A stretch of DNA of 5,181 nt from Rhizobium sp. Q54. GTDB taxonomy: Bacteria; Pseudomonadota; Alphaproteobacteria; Rhizobiales; Beijerinckiaceae. Positions 1 through 4,199 of this stretch are shown in pieces. The translations under genes and the position numbers were made by a program. The stretch's first letter is position 1, and each line of letters opens with the position of its first letter. The stretch lies in assembly GCA_945901195.1 (NCBI GenBank), contig CAMDKB010000337.1, forward strand, positions 1 to 5,181, read 5' to 3'. The notes beneath the pieces were generated by a model, which had not been told where the DNA came from, ran no database searches, and saw only the letters and a program-made list of their open reading frames with translations.

Positions 1-39
1 CTCAACAGCCGCCGCGAAGTCCAGTCCATCATGCGCCAT
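1..39 (-). CDS. 5' end of an unidentified minus-strand gene (partial)
   Basis: On the minus strand an ATG at position 39 opens a frame that runs to the window edge and reads MAHDGLDFAAAVE. A GGAG ribosome-binding motif lies at 47-50 with 7 nt between it and the ATG, which is good spacing and the main support for a real start. A second frame opening with a double ATG at 32 and 29 (MMDWTSRRLL) also stays open to the edge, so the frame is not fully settled. Thirteen residues are too few to name a family. The gene is divergent from the integrase, so it is either the host gene flanking the insertion or an outward-facing cargo gene of the element. Confidence 0.4.
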   Translation of the reverse strand, partial: MAHDGLDFAAAVE

Positions 40-320
40 CGTCGTGCTCCACCTCAAGAATCAGTGGACCGCGACAGATTCAGCCTTTCACCAGATTGTC
101 ACGGACTTCTTCACCCGATTGCCCTGTGGCCCACGGGTTACGGCGTGCCCGAAGAAGTACCGAATGGCTATACTGAGCAATTCATGTATCCGTTCCGGCA
201 CACGCGATGAGGCGCGCCGCCAGGCCGGCCTGTGGAACAACAATTTCAGCAAAAGAAGAGAATGGTCGGAGTGGCGGACCGCCCATCATAAGACCAGATC
301 GGGCAGGATCGACGTAAAAC

Positions 321-333
321 GATCAATATTTTA
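321..333 (+). promoter_or_regulatory. IHF-like binding site
   Basis: The bases match the IHF consensus WATCAANNNNTTR at every fixed position except the first, which is G instead of A or T (GATCAATATTTTA). The site lies in an AT-rich patch about 100 bp upstream of the integrase start. IHF bends attachment-site DNA in many integrase systems. One degenerate match can occur by chance, so this is a candidate only. Confidence 0.35.
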
Positions 334-347
334 GCGATATTTCAGCA

Positions 348-353
348 TATTAT
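348..353 (+). promoter_or_regulatory. Possible -10 element of the integrase promoter
   Basis: TATTAT matches five of six bases of the sigma-70 -10 consensus and lies in the AT-rich patch upstream of the integrase. The region 17 bp upstream (AATATT) is not a good -35 element. If used, transcription would start near 360 and the 12-bp tandem repeat would fall in the untranslated leader. Confidence 0.25.
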
Positions 354-393
354 GACTACCCATGTGCACCAGTGTGCGCTAATATCCAGCACA

Positions 394-417
394 AATTGTA
401 AGACCAATTGTAAGACC
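394..417 (+). repeat. Perfect 12-bp tandem repeat before the integrase start
   Basis: AATTGTAAGACC occurs twice back to back (394-405 and 406-417), ending 12 bp before the integrase start codon. Its last seven bases (TAAGACC) also occur at 289-295. Head-to-tail short repeats in this place resemble arm-type integrase sites or operator half-sites. Binding by the integrase N-terminal domain is an inference. Confidence 0.7.
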
Positions 418-429
418 TTGGAGCCTGCG

Positions 430-1626
430 ATGGCCGGTAAACTGACAGCAAGAGAGGCAGCAACGAAGAAGGCGGGTCGGTACGGCGACGGCGCAGGCCT
501 CTACTTGATTGTGAGCCCCTCAGGCACCCGCAAATGGGTCTTCCGTTTCACGTTCGACGGGTGCGTCAGCGAGACCGGCGCGGGAGGCAGCAGCACAACA
601 CTAGCGGAGGCTCGGGAAAAGGCAGAGGCGCTCCGCAGAGCCGTGCGCAACGGCATTAATCCAGTGGAGGCAAGACGCAACGCAAAGGCTGCCGATGCAG
701 CGCGGATGACCTTTGGCGAAGTGACGGAAGAATATATCCGGGCCCGCTCATCCTCATGGCGAAACGGAAAGAGCGAAAATCAATGGCGCTCCTCCTTGAC
801 AAACTATGCGCAGCTGCTTCGGTCGGTCCCCGTCGAGGAAGTCGACACGGCTAGGGTGCTAGCGGTGCTTACGCCTATATGGTCTAGCAAGCCGGAAACG
901 GCCAATCGGGTCCGCAACCGTATCGAGCTAATACTGAACGCGGCCCGGGCCAAGGGGCTCCGTCAGGGAGACAATCCTGCAGCGTGGAGAGGACATCTGG
1001 AGAGCCTGCTGCCGAAGCGTCCGAAGATCGAGCGCAGCCACCACGCAGCGATGGCATATGCAGATGTCCCTTCTTTCATTGCGCGTTTGCGGACACAGGA
1101 AACAATTTCGTCCTTGGCGCTGGAATCCGTAATTTTGACCGCTACGCGAACCAACGAAGTTTTGAATGCAGAATGGACAGAGTTCGATCTCGATAAGCGC
1201 CTCTGGGTGATCCCCGCCCGGCGCATGAAGGGAGGCCGCGTGCATCGTGTTCCTCTTTGCGATCGCACTCTCGAAATCCTACAAAAGCTGAACGCAATTC
1301 GGACCAGCAACTATGTATTTTTCGGACAACGGCCCGGAAAGCCTCTCAGCCACATCGCGTGCCAAAAAGTCCTGTCGCGCATGAATGAAAAAGTGACGGC
1401 GCATGGCTTCAGATCTTCGTTCAGGGACTGGGCTGGTGATGAAACCCATTTCGAGCGCGATGTTGCCGAAGCAGCACTCGCCCACGTCGTTGGCGATAAA
1501 GCCGAACAAGCATATCGCCGTGGCGATGCTCTCGAAAAGCGCCGCGCATTGATGACAGCATGGGCGGATCACTGCGAAGGGGTCTTGACCACGAATGTTG
1601 TGCGCTTCGTGCGGTCAAGTTCTTAG
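430..1626 (+). CDS. int: P4-type tyrosine integrase (site-specific recombinase)
   Basis: This 398-residue protein is a phage/island integrase that would cut and rejoin element and chromosome DNA through a covalent phosphotyrosine intermediate. The N-terminus has the DUF4102-type arm-binding fold (GDGAGLYLIVSPSGTRKW, about residues 19-36, then a conserved AREKAEALR segment at 61-69). A SAM-like core-binding domain spans about 94-180 and the catalytic domain about 205-375. All catalytic residues are visible: R240 (TATRTNEV), K267 (RRMKGG), H325 and R328 (HGFR), H352 (LAHVVGD) and the nucleophile Y362 (EQAYRR). The length is normal for the family. The ATG at 430 is chosen because GGAG lies at 420-423 with 6 nt spacing; the frame is open upstream to an ATG at 352, but those 26 residues are unlike any integrase start and would run through the tandem repeat. 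It is intact and probably functional. Confidence 0.95.
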   Translation: MAGKLTAREAATKKAGRYGDGAGLYLIVSPSGTRKWVFRFTFDGCVSETGAGGSSTTLAEAREKAEALRRAVRNGINPVEARRNAKAADAARMTFGEVTEEYIRARSSSWRNGKSENQWRSSLTNYAQLLRSVPVEEVDTARVLAVLTPIWSSKPETANRVRNRIELILNAARAKGLRQGDNPAAWRGHLESLLPKRPKIERSHHAAMAYADVPSFIARLRTQETISSLALESVILTATRTNEVLNAEWTEFDLDKRLWVIPARRMKGGRVHRVPLCDRTLEILQKLNAIRTSNYVFFGQRPGKPLSHIACQKVLSRMNEKVTAHGFRSSFRDWAGDETHFERDVAEAALAHVVGDKAEQAYRRGDALEKRRALMTAWADHCEGVLTTNVVRFVRSSS

Positions 1627-1659
1627 GAATTTTCAGTTTTCTATTCACAAAAAACCGCT

Positions 1660-1702
1660 TTGATCAATCGGTCAGCACTGGATATCAGCACTCGACTATG
1701 CT
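1660..1702 (+). promoter_or_regulatory. Candidate promoter/operator region for the small regulator cluster
   Basis: Between the integrase stop and the small genes lie an 8-bp palindrome TTGATCAA (1660-1667), an 8-bp direct repeat TCAGCACT (1672-1679 and 1685-1692, starts 13 bp apart) and a TATGCT hexamer (1697-1702) that could be a -10 element. The direct repeats sit where a -35 region and spacer would be, so a bound repressor or activator could control the promoter. No strong -35 hexamer is seen, so the promoter itself is tentative; the repeats are directly visible. Confidence 0.35.
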
Positions 1703-1735
1703 AAACTACGTTAACTCGATTCGTGGTCCCTCGGA

Positions 1736-1855
1736 GTGGATCAGGCCTCAGCGGCGAAGACTCGAGTGGCTGCACAACTCCCCGGTGGCGTCATCCGGCA
1801 GCACATCATCACTCGCTTCGGCGAGATCATGGTTGTGCGCGAGGTTCGCCAATGA
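1736..1855 (+). CDS. Small unrecognised ORF (39 aa) coupled to the excisionase-like gene
   Basis: A frame opening with GTG at 1736 encodes 39 residues ending RFGEIMVVREVRQ and stops with a TGA at 1853-1855 that overlaps the ATG of the next gene (ATGA). The overlap is typical of translational coupling and is the best evidence that it is real. The frame is closed upstream by a TAA at 1712-1714, and no ATG is available. The ribosome-binding site before the GTG is poor (CGGA directly adjacent), so the true start may be the internal GTG at 1766. The later part encodes a C(UUCG)G-capped stem (1812-1825). I do not recognise a family; the peptide mixes hydrophobic and basic residues with no membrane segment. 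It could instead be untranslated leader. Confidence 0.35.
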   Translation: MDQASAAKTRVAAQLPGGVIRQHIITRFGEIMVVREVRQ

Positions 1856-2070
1856 GTACCGGGAAAGAATATACCCCAAAAGAACGGCTTCAATACAATC
1901 CACCCGTCCGCGCTTACCGCGTTGACGATTTCTGTCGCGCGATGGGCTTCTGCAGATCAACATTCTATGTGCTGGTCAGACAGGGCAAAATTCGTACGGT
2001 TTGTATCGGCCGCCGCCGCCTTGTGCCCGCGGGCGAAGCGGAACGCCTGCTCTCCTGTCAGGAGGGCTGA
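1852..2070 (+). CDS. AlpA/excisionase-like helix-turn-helix DNA-binding protein
   Basis: This 72-residue protein matches the small AlpA/HTH_17 type. After a polar, proline-containing N-terminus come a tyrosine-led helix-turn-helix (YRVDDFCRAMGFCRSTFYVLVRQG, residues 22-45 in two halves around the turn at G32) and a basic wing with final helix (IGRRRLVP then AEAERLL-like EAERLL, about 52-67). Such proteins act as excisionases that steer the integrase toward excision, or as activators of integrase expression as AlpA does. The ATG at 1852 is supported by GAGG at 1841-1844 with 7 nt spacing, and by the stop/start overlap with the preceding small ORF. A frame open to a GTG further upstream lacks both signals. 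Its place just after the integrase fits a recombination directionality factor, but the DNA target is unknown. Confidence 0.75.
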   Translation: MSTGKEYTPKERLQYNPPVRAYRVDDFCRAMGFCRSTFYVLVRQGKIRTVCIGRRRLVPAGEAERLLSCQEG

Positions 2071-2072
2071 TC

Positions 2073-2282
2073 ATGATCAGAAGCTCCAAACTGGCGAAGA
2101 ATCTGGGCCTCACAAAATCAACCGTCAACCGGCTGGCGAGAGAAGGAAACATTCCCTGCATCGCCCTGCCCTCGGGCCACAGGCGGTTCGACTTGGAAGC
2201 GGTCAGACAGAGGCTTGCAACCGAGCCGACAATGACGCTGATGCGTCCCCTGTCCTCCACTAAGCCAACTTTCTCAAAGTAA
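2073..2282 (+). CDS. MerR-like helix-turn-helix DNA-binding protein
   Basis: This 69-residue protein starts directly with a MerR-type helix-turn-helix (SSKLAKNLGLTKSTVNRLAREG, residues 4-25 split around the turn at G12). The signature wing SGHRRFD follows (residues 34-40) and then a helix, EAVRQRLA. This is the minimal DNA-binding part of the MerR/BldC/excisionase-like superfamily. It lacks the long dimerisation helix and effector domain of full MerR regulators. The ATG at 2073 is supported by a strong GGAGGG at 2061-2066 with 6 nt spacing, placed inside the end of the preceding gene, whose stop is only 2 nt upstream. The two genes are therefore surely co-transcribed. It differs clearly from its neighbour in sequence and wing type, so this is not a recent duplication. 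Likely role: second excision or transcription factor. Confidence 0.75.
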   Translation: MIRSSKLAKNLGLTKSTVNRLAREGNIPCIALPSGHRRFDLEAVRQRLATEPTMTLMRPLSSTKPTFSK

Positions 2283-2284
2283 AA

Positions 2285-2308
2285 CGCCGCCCCAGAGCTG
2301 GGACGGCG
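2285..2308. terminator. GC-rich hairpin after the regulator cluster
   Basis: CGCCG, one mismatch, CCCAG, a 2-nt centre, CTGGG, one mismatch and CGGCG form a near-perfect stem starting 2 nt after the TAA of the MerR-like gene (in practice the loop would be GAGC). On the plus strand no T run follows. On the minus strand the stem is followed by TTTTA. It may stop plus-strand readthrough weakly or act as a minus-strand terminator; its place right behind an operon favours a terminator role. Confidence 0.5.
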
Positions 2309-2331
2309 CATCGCAGGCATGGGGGTTCAGT

Positions 2332-2358
2332 TTGACACACGAACACCTAGCATAAATG
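2332..2358 (+). promoter_or_regulatory. Candidate sigma-70 promoter for the replication operon leader
   Basis: A perfect TTGACA -35 hexamer lies at 2332-2337. A weak -10 (TAAATG, 2353-2358) follows at 15 nt, which is short of the ideal 17. The -10 region overlaps a small palindrome GCAT-AA-ATGC (2350-2359) that could be an operator. It is the best promoter-like sequence between the regulator hairpin and the replication genes. Confidence 0.35.
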
Positions 2359-2386
2359 CGGTGCAATTTCCAGCCTTTGTTGGGCG

Positions 2387-2404
2387 GCATGGAGGTTTCC
2401 ATGC
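2387..2404 (+). promoter_or_regulatory. Hairpin covering the ribosome-binding site and start of a short ORF
   Basis: GCATGGA (2387-2393) and TCCATGC (2398-2404) are perfect inverted repeats around a GGTT loop. In RNA the stem would contain the ATG at 2401 and part of the GGAGG (2391-2395), so folding would hide the start. It could equally act as a dyad operator in DNA. Confidence 0.5.
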
Positions 2405-2436
2405 ACACCATCAATTCTCCAGCTGCAACCGAGTAG
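2401..2436 (+). CDS. 11-residue short ORF, possible leader peptide
   Basis: ATG at 2401 preceded by a strong GGAGG (2391-2395, 5 nt spacing) encodes MHTINSPAATE and stops at TAG 2434-2436. A slightly longer frame from the ATG at 2389 (MEVS then the same) is possible but lacks the ribosome-binding site. The ORF is flanked by a hairpin over its start and a second hairpin 3 nt after its stop. Good initiation signals, tiny size and flanking RNA structure are the pattern of a regulatory leader peptide. It has no runs of one amino acid that would suggest classic amino-acid attenuation. Translation is not proven. Confidence 0.35.
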   Translation: MHTINSPAATE

Positions 2437-2439
2437 AAA

Positions 2440-2471
2440 CCCGAGCCCCCCTTGTGAAAGGACGGCCCGGG
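2440..2471 (+). other. Imperfect RNA hairpin with a GNRA tetraloop
   Basis: CCCG pairs with CGGG (2440-2443/2468-2471), followed by an A-C mismatch and GCC/GGC (2445-2447/2464-2466). After a 2x2 internal loop, CCTT/AAGG (2450-2453/2458-2461) closes a GTGA loop. GUGA belongs to the stable GNRA class, so the element looks designed as RNA rather than as a DNA operator. No T run follows, so it is not a standard intrinsic terminator. Confidence 0.5.
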
Positions 2472-2476
2472 CGCTG

Positions 2477-2500
2477 AATGTTGTCATGGAACACAACATT
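2477..2500. repeat. 8-bp inverted repeat downstream of the leader hairpin
   Basis: AATGTTGT (2477-2484) and ACAACATT (2493-2500) are perfect inverted repeats separated by 8 bp. The AT-rich arms and wide centre suit a dimeric repressor operator or replication-initiator site; as RNA it would be a weak hairpin. Confidence 0.5.
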
Positions 2501-2824
2501 TATAGCGATTTCTAGTCGCCTTCGCAATCGGCGGTTCGCAGTCAAGCGAGCCCAAATGCGCAACTTCCCCCATCACTCGAAGTCTAACCGTTGCACCCCG
2601 ATCATGGATGCCGGGCGTTTCGCACGTCCGCCTCCAGCGTCAACCCACTTAAGTTGTGGCAGCTGCCGCAACGCTTCGACAAACCGCGCGGTCCCTGACG
2701 GCTATCCGCGGCTTAAGTCGATGAACGACTTCCGGCTTTCCAAAAATAGCACTTCTCAAAGCCCAAGCGTGGCCTCTCCCCACTCGCTGATGGCTGACCA
2801 ACTCTCGGGGATTGGAGCAAAGAC

Positions 2825-3259
2825 ATGAATGAGCCAAAGAGCACCACACCACCGCCCCCGAAGTGGGGCCCGGTGGATCTTAGCCAGCCCATCGGCACCA
2901 TCCTCCCGCCGGGAATGTACGACGCCACTGTCGCCGACGCGAGTGTCATCGACGGGGACGAGGCACTGCGGCTGACCGTCACTTTTGAGATCCTGACGGA
3001 TAACGGTGAGATCGTTTCGCCGGAGCGTTCGTGGCTTACATTGGCGGCAATCTCGACGTCGAAGTCCGCAACGCAAATCCGCGAGGGACTGCGCAATCTT
3101 GCGAAGCTTACGCGGGCGGCCGACGTTAAAGACGGCATGACCGATCCGAACGAGATCGCAGAAGCTCTCGTCGGCAGCGAGCTGCGTGTAAAAGTCACGC
3201 GCAGTGGAGCGGGCATCAATACGATCAATCGTGTAGTTGCCTTTGATCGAGCTGCATAA
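2825..3259 (+). CDS. DUF669-like phage replication protein, putative ssDNA-binding
   Basis: This 144-residue acidic-to-neutral protein begins with a polar, proline-rich tail (TTPPPPKWG). A beta-rich body follows: PPGMYDATVADASVIDG (28-44), LRLTVTFEILTDNGEI (48-63), a helical segment TQIREGLRNLAKL (83-95), then ELRVKVTRSGAGINTINRV (119-137). The order 'G-Y-A-V, long strand pair with NGxI, LxxLAK, LVGxELxVKV' resembles DUF669-type phage proteins. Those sit beside primase and helicase genes and are thought to be OB-fold single-strand-binding proteins. The assignment is by pattern only. The ATG is supported by GGAG seven nt upstream (2814-2817). The gene ends one nt before the primase start, so it belongs to the same operon and probably coats single strands for the enzymes encoded after it. 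Confidence 0.55.
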   Translation: MNEPKSTTPPPPKWGPVDLSQPIGTILPPGMYDATVADASVIDGDEALRLTVTFEILTDNGEIVSPERSWLTLAAISTSKSATQIREGLRNLAKLTRAADVKDGMTDPNEIAEALVGSELRVKVTRSGAGINTINRVVAFDRAA

Positions 3260-3260
3260 A

Positions 3261-4199
3261 ATGTTTGTGTCCCTTGCCCCAAAATTGCGCGACATGGGCT
3301 GGAAGAGCGTCATACCGCTGCACAATCCGGGCAAGCGTCCAATCGATAACGGCTGGGAGGCCTACTCCCAGTCGGAGCCTACGGACTTTGAAATTAACCG
3401 ATGGAGAAAGCTATACCCGGGTGCGGGCATTGGCCTCGTGTCGGGCCCTGATGCCGTCATCGCTGTTGATCTCGATTTCCTCGATCCAGCCAAGAGCGCG
3501 CGTGCACTGAACATCGCCAACGAGACGCTTGGGGCGACGCCACTCGTGCGGGTGGGACAAGCGCCAAAGAGCATGTTGTTCTATCGGGCCGCGGTAGGCC
3601 TCGATCCCGGCGGAAGAGCTTTCGGCGGCTATGAACTTTATCGGCATAGCGGACAGGTTGTTCTCTATGGCGTCCACCCAGACACTCGACAGCCGTATCG
3701 ATGGATTGAAGCCCGGCCGGAGGATGTCTCACCGTCTGACCTGCCTATTATTTCGCAGTCGATGCTGGATCCATTCAAGGCTAAGATGGAGCCGCTGTGC
3801 GAGACAACAAAGCGGTTCTACGACAAAGGCCACTCTCTCCTCGGCGGTGCAAGCGGCACCAGCCTGACTGGCGAGATCTTGTCGCTTCTGAACAGGACTG
3901 AGGAAGACCCGCTGAAGGTCGCCGCTGATTGCGTGCATGGCGCGTCAGCAGGCACTCGGCATTACACGATGGTCGGGGCTGTTACGGCCTTGGTGCGGAA
4001 AGGCTACACGTCGGCTGAAATCCGCGCGGCCATTGAACCGAGCTATTCGGGAACTCTGAATGCCGTTGAACTCCGAGCGCGCGATGAAGCGGTCGCGAAG
4101 GCGATTCAATGGGCCATCTGCAAGACGCGGGACGGCGAGGATAGTCCCGTTCAATATGACGCTGCAGCCCTGACAGCGGCATGGCTCGCCAGAAAATGA
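3261..4199 (+). CDS. Bifunctional DNA primase/polymerase (prim-pol, AEP superfamily)
   Basis: This 312-residue protein has an N-terminal prim-pol domain (about residues 5-165). Seen are the entry motif WKSVIPLHNPGKRPIDNGW (14-32), GAGIGLVSG (54-62), the metal-binding DLD motif (AVIAVDLDFLD, D70 and D72), VGQAPKSMLFYRA (98-110) and SGQVVLYGVHPDTRQPYRW (130-148) with the expected His139. These are hallmarks of archaeo-eukaryotic primases in phages and plasmids, which make and extend primers. The C-terminal part (about 200-290, including GTRHYTMVGAVTALVRKGYT) resembles the helical primase C-terminal domain; no helicase domain is fused. ATG at 3261 is chosen because it lies 1 nt after the upstream stop with a weak GATCGAG before it; a TTG at 3237 has no ribosome-binding site. 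Its last codons overlap the polymerase start by 4 nt, implying coupled translation. Confidence 0.85.
   Translation: MFVSLAPKLRDMGWKSVIPLHNPGKRPIDNGWEAYSQSEPTDFEINRWRKLYPGAGIGLVSGPDAVIAVDLDFLDPAKSARALNIANETLGATPLVRVGQAPKSMLFYRAAVGLDPGGRAFGGYELYRHSGQVVLYGVHPDTRQPYRWIEARPEDVSPSDLPIISQSMLDPFKAKMEPLCETTKRFYDKGHSLLGGASGTSLTGEILSLLNRTEEDPLKVAADCVHGASAGTRHYTMVGAVTALVRKGYTSAEIRAAIEPSYSGTLNAVELRARDEAVAKAIQWAICKTRDGEDSPVQYDAAALTAAWLARK

Larger units (their letters stand above)
40..429. other. Gene-poor integrase-proximal region, candidate attachment region
   Basis: No convincing gene was found in these 390 bp on either strand; the one longer plus-strand frame (44-334) has no good ribosome-binding site and no recognisable domain. 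The stretch from about 315 to 355 is AT-rich against a GC-rich background. It holds a small inverted repeat (GATCG at 307-311, CGATC at 320-324), an IHF-like site, a possible -10 element and, further right, a perfect 12-bp tandem repeat. This layout beside an integrase start is what a phage-type attachment region looks like. No tRNA gene or tRNA 3' end is visible, although P4-type integrases often use one, so the crossover point cannot be placed. Confidence 0.35.
2309..2824 (+). other. Long leader region upstream of the replication operon
   Basis: About 515 bp without a convincing gene. The first 190 bp hold the candidate promoter, the short ORF and the three inverted repeats listed separately. 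The rest (2501-2824) is occupied by an uninterrupted plus-strand frame that opens at 2478 and stops at 2826-2828, overlapping the next start codon (ATGA). Its 116-residue product is rich in Ser, Arg, Pro and Asn, has no good ribosome-binding site and shows no domain, so it is not called as a gene here. The region may be a regulatory leader, a non-coding RNA or the element's replication origin; the sequence alone does not decide. Confidence 0.4.

Noticed and set aside
44..334. Plus-strand frame of 96 residues left of the integrase
   Set aside because: No ribosome-binding site, no domain, odd composition, and its start lies across the ribosome-binding site of the minus-strand gene.
352..429. 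Longer N-terminus of the integrase from the ATG at 352
   Set aside because: The extra 26 residues have no match to integrase N-termini, the ATG at 352 has no ribosome-binding site, and the ATG at 430 has a GGAG at good spacing.
1..430. tRNA gene or tRNA 3' end as integration site
   Set aside because: No T-arm or acceptor-stem pattern could be found on either strand by eye.
928..1310. Minus-strand frames inside the integrase
   Set aside because: Shadows of the integrase catalytic domain; the plus frame carries all active-site residues.
2001..2072. Upstream start for the MerR-like gene (MYRPPPPC...)
   Set aside because: It would overlap the preceding gene by 70 bp; the ATG at 2073 has a strong GGAGGG and begins directly with the helix-turn-helix.
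3237..3260. TTG start for the prim-pol gene
   Set aside because: No ribosome-binding site and a rare start codon; the ATG at 3261 lies 1 nt after the upstream stop.
2713..3334. Two overlapping minus-strand frames of about 190 residues
   Set aside because: They lie opposite the DUF669-like gene and primase start, lack domains and ribosome-binding sites, and are shadows.
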